Positions 44,759 through 55,491 of a DNA stretch of 64,000 nt are shown piece by piece (position 1 is the stretch's first letter; the number at the start of each line of letters is the position of its first letter). This DNA comes from an uncultured Bacteroidales bacterium (GTDB lineage: Bacteria > Bacteroidota > Bacteroidia > Bacteroidales > UBA932): contig CAMHKQ010000006.1 in the NCBI GenBank assembly GCA_946185745.1, positions 26,720-90,719 on the forward strand. Direction: 5' to 3'. The notes under the pieces are model-generated. The model worked only from the letters and a program-made list of their open reading frames with translations. It ran no database searches and had not been told where the DNA came from. Made by a program: the position numbers and the translations under genes.

Positions 44759-44803
44759 ACCGAAAAAATAAGTATCTTCGCGTTCGTAAATATAGCGAAA
44801 ATA

Positions 44804-45823
44804 ATGGAAGAAGAAAAGAAATTGTATCCCTTCCGGCTGTGCCCGGTGGAAGACGTTTTCCCCTGGGGGAAGGAGGAATGGATACTTGCCGACCTGGGTT
44901 GGCGCGACACTGCGGTGAGGGACGGATGGCTCGCGGGCAACGCCCTCGGCGAAATAATGGAAACCTATCTCGACCGCGTGGTGGGGGACGACGTGTTCGA
45001 CTGGTACGGCAGACAGTTTCCCTTCCAGATAAAGATGCTCCGGGTAAACGGAGCGATGCCCCTCACAGTGTGCCCCTCCGACGAAGATGCGCGGGCACGC
45101 TACGACTCCCTCGGGAAGGAAAAACTCTGGTACGTGCAGAGTGCGGTGCCCGGCGCCAGCCTGCTCCTGGGATTCAGGAAAAAAGTGGAGGCGGCCGCGT
45201 TCTTCTTGGCCTGCGCCGAAGGAAACCCTGATTCTTTCATGAACGTCGTGCCCGTCAAGGCGGGGCAGTATTTCCATATTCCGCCGGGCATTCCCCACGC
45301 CCTCCGCGGAAACCTTTCCGTGATAGAGATAAGCGAATCGTCGGCCCTCGATTTCAGGCTCTGCGGCTGGGGTGAAGCCCTTCCCGAAGATGAATCCCTG
45401 GGCATCTCCCTGGGGCTGGCCGACGCCCTCGATTTCATCTCCTACGACAGGTTCCCTGCCGAGAACCTGATGGGATTCAGTCTGGAAGACCGCCGTCCCG
45501 AAGACCCGGTGAACGTGGTGCGGATGGTGCATCTGCCCCAGTTTTCGTGCAATGTCATAGACCTCGAAGAAGCGCTGAAGATATCCGCCGGCGAGGGCGG
45601 ATCCTGCGTTGCCTACGTGTGTGTGCGGGGCTCCATGGCCCTACAGTATTCCGGTGGCGGCAGCGACGGCGGCACGGACCGCCTGAAACTGAAGGAGGGG
45701 GAAGCCGCGCTCGTGCCCGCGGAATGCGAAGAGTTCTACCTGGTGCCGCTTGAAAAGGGCACCCTGCTGCTGGAAGTGCTGGTGGAAAAGCGCGAAGACT
45801 CCGACCTTACTTTCTCACAATAA
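44804..45823 (+). CDS. manA: Class I mannose-6-phosphate isomerase
   Basis: MEEEKKLYPFRLCPVEDVFPWGKEEW; FPFQIKMLRVNGAMPLTVCPSDEDA; YFHIPPGIPHALRGNLSVIEI. Confidence 0.88.
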   Translation: MEEEKKLYPFRLCPVEDVFPWGKEEWILADLGWRDTAVRDGWLAGNALGEIMETYLDRVVGDDVFDWYGRQFPFQIKMLRVNGAMPLTVCPSDEDARARYDSLGKEKLWYVQSAVPGASLLLGFRKKVEAAAFFLACAEGNPDSFMNVVPVKAGQYFHIPPGIPHALRGNLSVIEISESSALDFRLCGWGEALPEDESLGISLGLADALDFISYDRFPAENLMGFSLEDRRPEDPVNVVRMVHLPQFSCNVIDLEEALKISAGEGGSCVAYVCVRGSMALQYSGGGSDGGTDRLKLKEGEAALVPAECEEFYLVPLEKGTLLLEVLVEKREDSDLTFSQ

Positions 45824-46916
45824 TCCTTTCTATTCTCCGCGGTACGCCGGTGAGGATTTCGTACGGGATGGTGCCGAGTATTTCGGCAAGTTCCGTGACG
45901 GTGGGATCTTTTCCGAAGATGGTTACGGTGTCGCCCACCTTGCAGGGGATGCCGGTGACGTCGAGCATGCACATGTCCATGCAGATGTTGCCGATGGTGG
46001 GCGCGCGGTGGCCGTTTATTTCGAACGAAGCGTTCCCCCTGCCAAGATGCCTGTCGATCCCGTCGGCATAGCCGCAGGGGATGGTGGCTATGGTGGAGCC
46101 TCCGGCCGCGATGCTGCCCCGCCGGCCGTAGCCTATGCTGCCGTCCGATTGTTGCAGCTGCTTGACCTGCAGTACTTTAACCTTAAGAGAAGCGACCGGT
46201 TCCAGATGCACGCCGGGAAGTGCGCTGATTCCGTAAATGCCTATCCCCAGACGCACCATATCCCACTGGTACTGCGGGAAGCGTTCGATTCCGGCGGAAT
46301 TGAGGATGTGCCACATGGGCCTGTAGCCCAGGGCTTCCCCGAGCGCCGTCGCGTTCTGCTCGAACAGCCTTATCTGCCCCAGGGTGTAGTCATCCGCGCC
46401 GGGGTCTTCCGCTGCCGCGAGATGCGAGAAGCAGGATACCACGTGCACTTGGGTGCAGCCTGAAAGGAAACTGAACAGCTCCGGCAGTTCGTCGGTCATG
46501 AAGCCGAGGCGGTGCATGCCGGTGTCTAGTTTGATATGGATTGGGAAGCCGGTGATTCCGCGTTTCTGCAGGACATCGACCAGCATCTTGAGCGTGGACA
46601 GATTGGGAATGGAGGGCTCCAGGCGGTAATCCACCATCTCTTCGAAGAAATCGGTGCCGGAAGTGAGGACCAGGACGGGCATGGAGATACCGGCCTTGCG
46701 GAGTTCTATGCCTTCCACAGGCATCGCCACTGCCAGATAGCTTGCTCCGGCCTGCTGCATCATGCTGGCGAATTCAACGGCTCCGTGCCCGTATGCATTG
46801 GCCTTGACCAGCACCAGAAGCCTGGTCTCGGGCTCGAGCAGGGAACGGAAATAACGGTAGTTCGCCTGTGCCGCAGGCAAACTCAGTTCAAGCCGTGTGA
46901 AATCGTCGCTACCCAT
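45807..46916 (-). CDS. alr: Alanine racemase
   Basis: LLVLVKANAYGHGAVEFA PLP motif; HIKLDTGMHRLGF; RLGIGIYG; IGYGRRGSIAAGGSTIATIPCGYADGI. Confidence 0.95.
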   Translation of the reverse strand: MGSDDFTRLELSLPAAQANYRYFRSLLEPETRLLVLVKANAYGHGAVEFASMMQQAGASYLAVAMPVEGIELRKAGISMPVLVLTSGTDFFEEMVDYRLEPSIPNLSTLKMLVDVLQKRGITGFPIHIKLDTGMHRLGFMTDELPELFSFLSGCTQVHVVSCFSHLAAAEDPGADDYTLGQIRLFEQNATALGEALGYRPMWHILNSAGIERFPQYQWDMVRLGIGIYGISALPGVHLEPVASLKVKVLQVKQLQQSDGSIGYGRRGSIAAGGSTIATIPCGYADGIDRHLGRGNASFEINGHRAPTIGNICMDMCMLDVTGIPCKVGDTVTIFGKDPTVTELAEILGTIPYEILTGVPRRIERIIVRK

Positions 46917-46953
46917 AAATCATGCAAAAATAAACAATTCCTCCCAATAACGG

Positions 46954-49758
46954 CTAATCCACCGCCTCTATCCTGTCCGGGAAGACATACCACAGGCAGC
47001 CTTCGACATCCCGGTAGCCCATGCTCCGGTAAAGGTCCATATATTCGCGCACCTGACGGCGGTGTTCGCTCGCCGGCCTGGCGAATTTGTAGTCTATCAC
47101 CATAACCTTGCCTCCGGTTTCAATCACCCGGTCGGGACGGTGGTCCTTCCCGTCCGGGGCTATTATGGAAACCTCGTTGTAGCCGCCTCCGGCGAAAAAT
47201 TCGGGATGCGCTGCGATGCGCTTCGACAGCAGCGCGGCGGCGTCTTCGGCCTGGGCGGAGTCGAGTTTGCCGTTCAGTAGCGCCTCCTGTACGGCCCCCT
47301 CGAGGTCGCCGGCACTCCTGACAGAGGCCATGATGCCGTGAAGCACCACGCCGTTGCGGCGCGGAGAGGCGTCGATGCCCACTTCGCCGTCGGGGCCGAA
47401 GAAGTCGAATGCATCGGTGGAGGGCGTGAGCCTGCCGCCTGCGGGGATTACCGGATAATCGGCCGGGAAAGCGTTTTCCGACCTCCCGGATTCCCGGGGG
47501 AGTGCGGAGAAATCGTACATGACGCCGCGCGAAAACTCCTGGCTGCCTCCGCAGAAGTCCCAGAGCAGGTGCGAGAAAGCTTTCGCCTCGCTGCCTGTCT
47601 TGCGGGTCTTCGGGGGATTGCAGGCGATAACGTGCAGGCAGCACGAAGCCCTCGTGAGCGCCACATAGAAGATGTTCATGTTGTCCACGCTCTGCATGCG
47701 TTTCTCCTTTTCATACGCCGGGGCGAACAGGGAATCCTCGCAGACGGAGTTCATAGGCACCGAATAGATGCCTGTAACGGCGGGGTCGAGAGGCGTGCCG
47801 GAGACGTCCAGCCAGCACCATCTGTCCTCCTCCCTGAAAAACTCCACTTTTTCGGCGTAGGGGAAGATTACATAGGGGAACTCCAGCCCTTTCGCCTTGT
47901 GGACCGTGAGAATCGTGACGGAATCGGAGTTCTCGGGCGAGCTGATGTAGAGCTTTTTCCCGTTCCAGTGCTCCAGGAAGAGGCGGAGGCTGTTGCCGTT
48001 CACTTCCGTCCATTCGCGGAGCTCGTCCATGAAGGCCTCGATGAAGAGGGTCTCGCCTTCAAAGACGTCGGGTGCGGCTTCCCTGAGCTGACCGAGCAGA
48101 TCCTCGCACAGCCCCACAAGCGAATGGTATTCCTGCGGGAACTGCACCTTGGCATCCCGGATGATGAAGGCGTTTATGGTATCGAGGGGATTCTCCAGGC
48201 AGCTGAGCAGGCTCACCAGCTTGCGCACGGTGCCGGAAGCGTTTACCCTGAGGGAGTCGTCCGAAACGACCGGATACCCGCGGGAAAGCAGTTCCGATGC
48301 GATCCGGTAGCCGTCGTCGTTCTTGCGCACCAGTATGGCTATGTCGGTGAAGCGGGCGCCTGCGGCCCGTGCCGTCTCTATGGATTCCACCACTTTTAGG
48401 ATCTCTTCGTCGGCCGGGCAGAAAGACACCCGGACGTGCCCCTGCTGGCTGTCTTTGGTTTTGGGGTCCTGCTGTGCGTCGGAATAAAGCTCCTCCAGGC
48501 CGAGCGCCTTTGCCGCATACGGGAAAAACTCGCTGTTGAAAGCCACTATCTCCCTGCAGCTGCGGTAGTTTTCTCTGCGGGATTCGAACTTGGCTCCGGG
48601 GAATTCGCGCTGCACCTTTTCGGCCAGCAGGGTCCAGTCGGAGTCGCGCCAGCGGTAGATGCTCTGTTTCACGTCGCCCACAATGAGCGAACGCTTGTGG
48701 TTGGAGTCGCTCTCGCGGAGGAGGGGCAGGAAATTCTCCCACTGGATGACGGAAGTGTCCTGGAATTCGTCCAGCAGGAAGTTCTCGTAGCGGACTCCGA
48801 GCTTTTCGTACACGAACGGGGTATCGCTGCCGGCTATGATTCTGGCCAGCAACGTGTTGGAGTCGTCGAGACAGAGCACGTTCTTCTCGTGCATGAGAGT
48901 CTCGAACTCCCTGAAGAACTCCCTGGCGAGCCCGAGGCTGAACACCTGCGCCTCCACTATCCTTGCGGTGTTGTATATGACGAAAGGCTTTTCGAAAAGG
49001 TCCATGAAAGGAGTGCCCTCGGCTGCGGCGGAGAGTTTTTTCTGCGGCCTTTTAATCGGTTTGTACCAGACAACCTCCGTATACTGCTGACGGTGCTTTT
49101 CGGCAGTGGCATCGTCGAGGACGGGGAGTGCGAGGGCCGCATTCCTCACGTCGGAAGCGAACTTCCTGACGGTTTCGCGGCAGCTTTTCCGCACGAGGGC
49201 AAGCCTCTCCTTCGAGAACTCGCCGTCGGCCACGCCGTGTGCGGCGCGAAGCCGCCTGCGCTCCTCGCTTCCGAGCTTTTTGCCCATTTCATAGAGGGAG
49301 TTGTCTATGGAAGGCCGGCCTCCGCTCTCGAGCTTGTCCGCGACGTTCTCGCGGAGCCAGCCCAGGATCTCCTTCTGGGATTCCTCGCCGGTGAGAGAGT
49401 CCAGGATGCGGTCCATTGCCTCGGCAATGAGCGAATCGCGGTCGAGTTCCACCTGATAGTCGGCCAGCTGGCCTATCTCCCTCGCGAACGACTTGAGCGC
49501 CCGCTGGAAGAAGCGGTCGATGGTGCTCACCGCGAAGGCGCTGTAGTCGTGCAGTATCCTGACGAGCCTGCTCCGTTTTTCGGGGTCTTCGGAAAGGTAG
49601 TGCAGTATCCTTTCCTTCATCTCGGCAGTGGCCTTGTTGGTGAAGGTGACGGCCAGGATATGGCGGTATGCGAGATCGTCCGCGAGCAGGTCGATGTAGG
49701 TATGGGCCAGGGTGTATGTCTTGCCGGAACCGGCGGATGCTTTCTTGACGTCTATCAT
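46954..49758 (-). CDS. addA: UvrD-like helicase/exonuclease, AddA-type
   Basis: KKASAGSGKTYTLAHTYIDLL; ILAVTFTNKATAEMKERI; LLDEFQDTS; GDVKQSIYRWRDSD; TVHKAKGLEFPYVIFPY; VMVIDYKFA nuclease motif. Confidence 0.9.
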   Translation of the reverse strand: MIDVKKASAGSGKTYTLAHTYIDLLADDLAYRHILAVTFTNKATAEMKERILHYLSEDPEKRSRLVRILHDYSAFAVSTIDRFFQRALKSFAREIGQLADYQVELDRDSLIAEAMDRILDSLTGEESQKEILGWLRENVADKLESGGRPSIDNSLYEMGKKLGSEERRRLRAAHGVADGEFSKERLALVRKSCRETVRKFASDVRNAALALPVLDDATAEKHRQQYTEVVWYKPIKRPQKKLSAAAEGTPFMDLFEKPFVIYNTARIVEAQVFSLGLAREFFREFETLMHEKNVLCLDDSNTLLARIIAGSDTPFVYEKLGVRYENFLLDEFQDTSVIQWENFLPLLRESDSNHKRSLIVGDVKQSIYRWRDSDWTLLAEKVQREFPGAKFESRRENYRSCREIVAFNSEFFPYAAKALGLEELYSDAQQDPKTKDSQQGHVRVSFCPADEEILKVVESIETARAAGARFTDIAILVRKNDDGYRIASELLSRGYPVVSDDSLRVNASGTVRKLVSLLSCLENPLDTINAFIIRDAKVQFPQEYHSLVGLCEDLLGQLREAAPDVFEGETLFIEAFMDELREWTEVNGNSLRLFLEHWNGKKLYISSPENSDSVTILTVHKAKGLEFPYVIFPYAEKVEFFREEDRWCWLDVSGTPLDPAVTGIYSVPMNSVCEDSLFAPAYEKEKRMQSVDNMNIFYVALTRASCCLHVIACNPPKTRKTGSEAKAFSHLLWDFCGGSQEFSRGVMYDFSALPRESGRSENAFPADYPVIPAGGRLTPSTDAFDFFGPDGEVGIDASPRRNGVVLHGIMASVRSAGDLEGAVQEALLNGKLDSAQAEDAAALLSKRIAAHPEFFAGGGYNEVSIIAPDGKDHRPDRVIETGGKVMVIDYKFARPASEHRRQVREYMDLYRSMGYRDVEGCLWYVFPDRIEAVD

Positions 49759-52574
49759 CTTCCGCAGATATTCTTGAAGTCACAGTATTCGCAGGTCTTC
49801 GCCTCGGAAGTGCGCTCCCAGGGGACTTCCGGATTGCGCAGTTCTTCCAGCTTTTCGATCAGCCGCGGTTCCATCTCCTCGAGGAAAACCCTGCTCAGGG
49901 AGGCTTCCCGAACCCCTTCGGTGAACAGACGCTGGGTCTGGTAGATGCTGTTGAGGATGGCGCGGCCGCCGGTGGAGCCTTCCATGAAGCGGTCGTAGAT
50001 ATAGAGCTGCAGGGCTATGCCCGGCCTCTTTTTGTTGTCGTTTCCGAACAGGGCGTCAATCACCTTTGAGGCGGTGCCGTCGGTGATTTCCATCTCGCCG
50101 TCTTCCACTTTTCCGGTCTTGTAGTCCACGATGCGGACTGTGCCGGGCTCGAAACAGTCGAGCCTGTCTATGTATCCGACGAAGCGGAATCCTCCGATTT
50201 CGGTTTCCCTGTACTCTTCCAGGCCGAGCACCTTGAAGGAGGGGAGACCCTTTCTCTCGAGTAGGGCCAGGTCGCATTCGAGGATCTTGCGGACGTAGCG
50301 GCAGATGATATCCTCGTAGACCAGGTTGCGGCCGGTGATTTCGGGCACGCCTCCCAGTTTCTGGAGGATGCGCATGCGCACCTGCGCGGCGATTCCTCCG
50401 GTATCTTTAAGCAGAGCCTTCAGATAGCTTGCGCCCACCTGTGCAAGGGGCTTGAGCCGCTTCTCCTCCTTTTCGGATGGATTGGAGGAATAAAGGGCGT
50501 GCATCACGGTGTGGAGGACGCTCCCGAGCATTCCGGCGTCGAGGTTCTCCTCCAGCTCGTCGGGCTGCCTGAGGCCCTTTATGCTGCTGTAATACAATGA
50601 GGCCGGACAGTTCAGGTACTGCCGCATGGAGGATGCGCTGAGGTGGAAATCCGGCGAAGCCATGACGGCGATGTCTTCCTGCGTCTTGGGGATGCTCGCG
50701 GGCACTTCCATGCCCTTTGCCGGGGAGCTCACTACAAAGCGGCCCGGCTTGAAGCCGTAGATGAGGGAGAGCTGCTTTATGTAGCGGCTTTCCTCGCCCT
50801 GGCGGATGCCCTCGGTGCGGGAGTCGAAGACCAGCCAGACTTTCCGCGCCCTCTGGATGAGGCGGTAGAAATAGTAGGCCCAGATGGAGTCCTGGAACTC
50901 ATAGGTGGGCAGTCCGAAGCCCTTGCGCAGTTCGGGGGGGATGAACGACGCCGCCACCGACTTCCGGGGGAACATGCCTTCGTTGCAGGAGAGGATGACG
51001 AGGTTGTCGAAGTCGAGGGCGCGGGTTTCCAGCGGCCCCATTATCTGCATGCCTTCGAGCGGCTCGCCCTCGAAGGGGACGGTGTCGCGGGAGAGCAGCT
51101 GCAGGAACAGCTTCCACCATGCCTTGTCGCTCACGGCCGGATTGAGCTCTCCGAGCCGCGTGACGGCCTTGTAGCTGTGCATGGCGAACTCCAGCTCCAT
51201 GGTATGCGCCTTGTCCTCGCGGATGGCATGGGCGATGCGCAGGATCATGTCTTTCAGGTATGAAGCCTTGTCCTCAGCCTTGCGGAATATGGCCTGCAGG
51301 ATGTCACCGGACGAGAAATCCGAGGCGGGGATATAGATTTTTCCGGCAGATTTCAGCTTTTCCACCGTTTCCTTCTCTTCTGCGGAGATGACGCTGCGGA
51401 ACACCCCGTTCGAGAATATGGCCCGCACCTGCCTGTGGTAGAATGCCGGCCCGCCGGGGGTCTCGCGTATGCCCAGCTGAAGGGCCGCCGTCATGTTCAG
51501 GAGCCCCAGCCACTCGCTGCCTTTCATGGGATAGCCCATGGTGACGTTTATCTTGTCGATGTCTGCCGGAATGCTGTTGATCAGGGGTACCAGCAGGCCT
51601 TCGTCGGGAAGGACGACGGCGGTACGGATGTCGTGGGGACCGGGAAGCCTCCGGAGAATGCCCGGCAGCTGCTTGGCCTGGCCTACGGAAGACGGGACGC
51701 TGAGGATGTTGATTTCCGGCCTGGCGGCGCTCAGGCCTGCAGTTTCAAGGTCCTGTCCGAACATCTCCACGTTGCCCGCCATGAAGAAGGAGGCCATGTT
51801 CCGGCGGTCTTTGATTTCGGGACTGAACCAGTCCCAGCAGAAGTGCGCGCGGCCGGCGTCCTTCATTTTCCGCAGGAGTTTTTTCTCGCACTCGTTGAGG
51901 GCGTTGAGGCCGGCGAACACGAAGAGCGTACCGGGTTCGAAGTGGCGGTCGAGGATGTCGCTGACGCTTTCGCTGTCGAGGCTTTCTGCCAGACTGCGGT
52001 ATATCATGCCTTCGTATGACAGCCTTTCCGCCGCCAGGCTGGCATTGAAGTCTTTGTAGAGGGGGAGGAGGATGTTCCAGATGCGCAGGAAGCCGCGCTT
52101 GATCTCGCCTTCCCGGTCGAAATGGCCGAGGAACTCGAGGATTGCCCTGCGCTGGTCTTCTTCAAGGAAGGAAAGGTCCTGCATGCCCTTGAATTCGTCC
52201 ACGTTCTTCCACAGCCTGTCGGGATCGGCGAGGTACTTGTCCACGTCGTTGAAATCCGACAGCATGACGTCGCCCCAGTAGAGGAAGTCGTCGAGGGGTT
52301 CCGGGTCTTTCACGAGGCGGCAGTAGCACTCGTACAGCCGGAGCAGCTGAAGGATGCGGTCGGCCTTGTGCCCGCCGGTGATGCGGCAGAAGAAGTCGTT
52401 CATGGTGCAGCAGGCTGGGGCCATGCTGGTACGCCCGTCCTTCTTCACTTCTTCGGCAAGGTACTTCCTGAAGAACAGGATGGCCCTTTTGCTGGGAAAG
52501 ACGAAACACAGGCGGCTGAAATCGTGGCCGCCTGTGTAGTATTGTCGTGCGACTTCTCTGAGAAATCCGGTCAT
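49755..52574 (-). CDS. addB: AddB-type nuclease subunit (PD-(D/E)XK, Fe-S cysteine cluster)
   Basis: YLNCPASLYY...GSVLHTVMHAL...VRIVDYKTGKVEDG...CEYCDFKNIC. Confidence 0.88.
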   Translation of the reverse strand: MTGFLREVARQYYTGGHDFSRLCFVFPSKRAILFFRKYLAEEVKKDGRTSMAPACCTMNDFFCRITGGHKADRILQLLRLYECYCRLVKDPEPLDDFLYWGDVMLSDFNDVDKYLADPDRLWKNVDEFKGMQDLSFLEEDQRRAILEFLGHFDREGEIKRGFLRIWNILLPLYKDFNASLAAERLSYEGMIYRSLAESLDSESVSDILDRHFEPGTLFVFAGLNALNECEKKLLRKMKDAGRAHFCWDWFSPEIKDRRNMASFFMAGNVEMFGQDLETAGLSAARPEINILSVPSSVGQAKQLPGILRRLPGPHDIRTAVVLPDEGLLVPLINSIPADIDKINVTMGYPMKGSEWLGLLNMTAALQLGIRETPGGPAFYHRQVRAIFSNGVFRSVISAEEKETVEKLKSAGKIYIPASDFSSGDILQAIFRKAEDKASYLKDMILRIAHAIREDKAHTMELEFAMHSYKAVTRLGELNPAVSDKAWWKLFLQLLSRDTVPFEGEPLEGMQIMGPLETRALDFDNLVILSCNEGMFPRKSVAASFIPPELRKGFGLPTYEFQDSIWAYYFYRLIQRARKVWLVFDSRTEGIRQGEESRYIKQLSLIYGFKPGRFVVSSPAKGMEVPASIPKTQEDIAVMASPDFHLSASSMRQYLNCPASLYYSSIKGLRQPDELEENLDAGMLGSVLHTVMHALYSSNPSEKEEKRLKPLAQVGASYLKALLKDTGGIAAQVRMRILQKLGGVPEITGRNLVYEDIICRYVRKILECDLALLERKGLPSFKVLGLEEYRETEIGGFRFVGYIDRLDCFEPGTVRIVDYKTGKVEDGEMEITDGTASKVIDALFGNDNKKRPGIALQLYIYDRFMEGSTGGRAILNSIYQTQRLFTEGVREASLSRVFLEEMEPRLIEKLEELRNPEVPWERTSEAKTCEYCDFKNICGR

Positions 52575-53083
52575 CGCAGGTCAGTGACTATCCAGGATGA
52601 ATCGAGTGCGGTAACGTCGAAGACGAAACGGGAATCGTCCGAGGAAGAGGGTTCCGTGAGGGTGATGCCGGAGGCGCTGAAGTCGAGGTCGACGTCCTGG
52701 TCTTTCCTGACTATGGTGCAGGAGAGGTTCTTGCCGTCGAAACGGGAGACATGGACATAAGGTATGTACTCGTCGATATGCGAGACCATGCTTTCGCCGG
52801 CCAAGGAGATGAGCACCTCCTTGGCCTTGCGGTCGACCACCCAGCAGGTGGTGCCGTCGGAATAGGTCTCGAGCCCGCCGTCGGCGGTGGTGTGATATTT
52901 CTGACCCTGTATTTCCGCCGTGCCGCTGACCTTGAGGGGCATGGAGCCCCGCATATTGTAGGAGTATGAACAGCTTACCACGTCCTGGCCGCGGATTATG
53001 GCGACTATGTCCTTTACGGCGTTCTGGCCCCATGCTGCAGTTCCGAGCAGCAGGCAGGCAGCGATTATGAATGACTTCCTCAT
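52571..53083 (-). CDS. LolA-like outer-membrane lipoprotein carrier
   Basis: Start 53083 (MRKSFIIAACLLLGTAAWGQNA signal peptide); GSMPLKVSGTAEIQGQKYHTTADGGLETYSDGTTCWVVDRKAKEV; adjacent to ftsK. Confidence 0.8.
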   Translation of the reverse strand: MRKSFIIAACLLLGTAAWGQNAVKDIVAIIRGQDVVSCSYSYNMRGSMPLKVSGTAEIQGQKYHTTADGGLETYSDGTTCWVVDRKAKEVLISLAGESMVSHIDEYIPYVHVSRFDGKNLSCTIVRKDQDVDLDFSASGITLTEPSSSDDSRFVFDVTALDSSWIVTDLR

Positions 53084-55491
53084 TTTCCGATTTGATCCAG
53101 GATAGTCTGGAGATCTTCGAGGGTAGATACAAGAACCGTGCGCGGTTTGCTGCCTTCCTGCGGACCGACTATTCCGGCCTGCTCCAGCTGGTCCATGACG
53201 CGCCCGGCCTTGGCGTAGCCCATGCCCAGCTTGCGCTGGAGGTCGCTGGTGGAACCCCTCTGGGTGGTGACCACCATTTTGGCAGCCTCCTCGAAGCGCT
53301 CGTCGAGCTCGCCCAGGCTGCCGCCTCCTCCTCCGCCGCCTTCGGAGCTTTCGCTCACGTCGGGCAGGTAGTAGGGGGTGTTGTAGCTCTTCTTGTAACC
53401 CTGCTGTTCGCCGATGAATTCGGTGATGGTGTCTATCTCTTCGCCGCTCACGAAACCGCACTGGATACGTTCGGTATCGAGCCCGGCGCTCCAGAGCATG
53501 TCGCCGCGGCCTATGAGCTTTTCGGCGCCCGGAGCGTCCAGGATGGTCTGGGAGTCTATCCTCGAAGCGACCCTGAATGCGATGCGCATCGGGAAGTTGC
53601 TCTTAATGAGGCCGGAGATCACGTCGACCGAAGGCCTCTGGGTGGCCAGGATCACGTGGATACCGGCGGCGCGGCCCTTCTGGGCAAGGCGGATGATGGA
53701 GTTGCTGATGCTCTTGGAAGCTGCGCGCACTTCGGGCGAAGCCCCTATGACCATGGTGAGGTCGGCGAACTCGTCCACCACCGTGACTATGTAAGGCAGG
53801 AACCTGTGGCCTTTGTCGGGACGGAGCTTGCGGGCCTTGTACTTTTCGTTGTACTGGCTGATCTTCTGGGTGCCGGCTTCGCTGAGAAGCTTGTAGCGTT
53901 CGTCCATCTCGACGCAGAGGCTGCGGAGCACCTTTTCGGCTTCCTTCGGGCTCTTCACTATGGCCTTGCGCCTTTCCTCTTCGTCGTCTCCGGCGTTGGG
54001 AAGGACGGCCAGGTAGTGGTGGAGCAGCGTGTTGTAGGAGCTGAATTCCACCATCTTCGGGTCGATGAAGACGAACTTGAGCTCGGACGGGTGCTTGCTG
54101 TAGAGCAGCGACGACACTATTACGTTCAGGCCGACGCTCTTTCCCTGTTTGGTGGCGCCCGCAATGAGCAGATGGGGGGCGTCGCTGAGGTCGAAGACCT
54201 TGACTTCCTGGGTGATGGTGTAGCCTATGGCTATGGGTAGCTCGTATTTGCTCTTGCGGAAATTCTCGCTGTTGAGCAGGCTCTTGAGCGGCACTATGCT
54301 CGGGCTGTCGTTGGCCACTTCGATGCCGACGCAGTCGGGGAGGGTAACGACGCGCACGCCGCGGGCCCTGAGGCTCATGGCTATGTCTTCCTGGAGCCTC
54401 TTGATTTCGGCAATCTTCACGCCCGGGGCGGGATTGACCTTGTAGAGGGTGACGGTGGGGCCGATGACGGCCTTTACGTCGGTGACTTCTATCTTGTAGG
54501 TGAGAAGGGCCGCGCGTATCTTGTTGTTGTTGCGGCTGAGCTCTTCGTTCGAGACCTCGCGCTTTGCCGAGGCGTGGTCGTCAAGCAGATTGATGCTGGG
54601 GAACTTGTACCAGGGCAGCCCTTCCGGCGGATCCATGCGGTTGTCGATGGGGGGAAGCTCCTTCACTTCGGCCTCGAGAGTGCCGTCTGTAACCACTTCG
54701 ATATCGGGCACTTCGCCGTTTTGCGGCACGTTTCCGGCAAGCGGTGCGGGAGTCGTGACCGCTGCGGGTGCGGGCTTGGCTTCCGCTACCGCAGGAGCAG
54801 CAACGGCCGGTTTGAATTCGGGCTCGGAGGATATCTCCGGCTCGGAAGGCTTTTCTTTCCGGCAGGGAGTCTCGGGCTCAGGCTTCTTTTCACGCGGTTT
54901 GCCGATGCCGTTGACCAGTTCGGAGAATTTCTTTGAAGACAGGAAGAGCCATGCGGCGATGAGGAGCAGCACGCCCAGCCCCGTGACTATTTGTCCGAAA
55001 AGGTTTATGCCCCAGTCTATGACCTGGGCGCCGCACCTGCCGCCGAGACCTCCGCCGAAGGCGTACTGCAGCCCTGCCAGCCTGCCGATGAAAGCAAGGA
55101 GAATGGATGCCACGAAAGCGCCCGAGACGGTGATGAGGGTGGTCTTGATGAGGGAAAAATGCCAGCGGCCCGCGATGAGGCGCGCGCTGATTGCCGCCAG
55201 AATGACGAGCAGGGCGAAACTGCCGAAGCCGAACAGGTCGCACACCAGCAGGTGCCCCGTCCTGTACCCGAGCTTGCCGCCAAGGTTGCCCACGGGAACG
55301 GAGGCGTCCATCATTTCGGGATCCTGCAGCAGGCTCATGTCCTGCTCCCAGTGGAACAGGTAAGACACCGTGGAGATGAGCACGAATACCGCAAGGGCGG
55401 CTACGAAAAACCCCAGGATCTTCACGGCGACGGCCCTTTCGCCGTCGTCCCAGTTGCGCCAGAAGGCAAGGCTTTCGAAGAACTTTCTCAT
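53080..55491 (-). CDS. ftsK: DNA translocase FtsK/SpoIIIE
   Basis: 4-TM N-terminus; HLLIAGATKQGKSVGLNVIVSSLLY; FVFIDPKMVEF; RLAQKGRAAGIHVILATQRPSVDVI; C-terminal gamma wHTH. Confidence 0.96.
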   Translation of the reverse strand: MRKFFESLAFWRNWDDGERAVAVKILGFFVAALAVFVLISTVSYLFHWEQDMSLLQDPEMMDASVPVGNLGGKLGYRTGHLLVCDLFGFGSFALLVILAAISARLIAGRWHFSLIKTTLITVSGAFVASILLAFIGRLAGLQYAFGGGLGGRCGAQVIDWGINLFGQIVTGLGVLLLIAAWLFLSSKKFSELVNGIGKPREKKPEPETPCRKEKPSEPEISSEPEFKPAVAAPAVAEAKPAPAAVTTPAPLAGNVPQNGEVPDIEVVTDGTLEAEVKELPPIDNRMDPPEGLPWYKFPSINLLDDHASAKREVSNEELSRNNNKIRAALLTYKIEVTDVKAVIGPTVTLYKVNPAPGVKIAEIKRLQEDIAMSLRARGVRVVTLPDCVGIEVANDSPSIVPLKSLLNSENFRKSKYELPIAIGYTITQEVKVFDLSDAPHLLIAGATKQGKSVGLNVIVSSLLYSKHPSELKFVFIDPKMVEFSSYNTLLHHYLAVLPNAGDDEEERRKAIVKSPKEAEKVLRSLCVEMDERYKLLSEAGTQKISQYNEKYKARKLRPDKGHRFLPYIVTVVDEFADLTMVIGASPEVRAASKSISNSIIRLAQKGRAAGIHVILATQRPSVDVISGLIKSNFPMRIAFRVASRIDSQTILDAPGAEKLIGRGDMLWSAGLDTERIQCGFVSGEEIDTITEFIGEQQGYKKSYNTPYYLPDVSESSEGGGGGGGSLGELDERFEEAAKMVVTTQRGSTSDLQRKLGMGYAKAGRVMDQLEQAGIVGPQEGSKPRTVLVSTLEDLQTILDQIGK

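Noticed and set aside
44180-45532. 450-aa ORF starting at 45532
   Set aside because: Upstream part is antisense to manA; the DJ-1 family protein starts at 44758.
46954-52574. AddA/AddB as a novel defence nuclease-helicase pair
   Set aside because: Motifs and context (ftsK-lolA operon) fit the housekeeping AddAB recombination complex.
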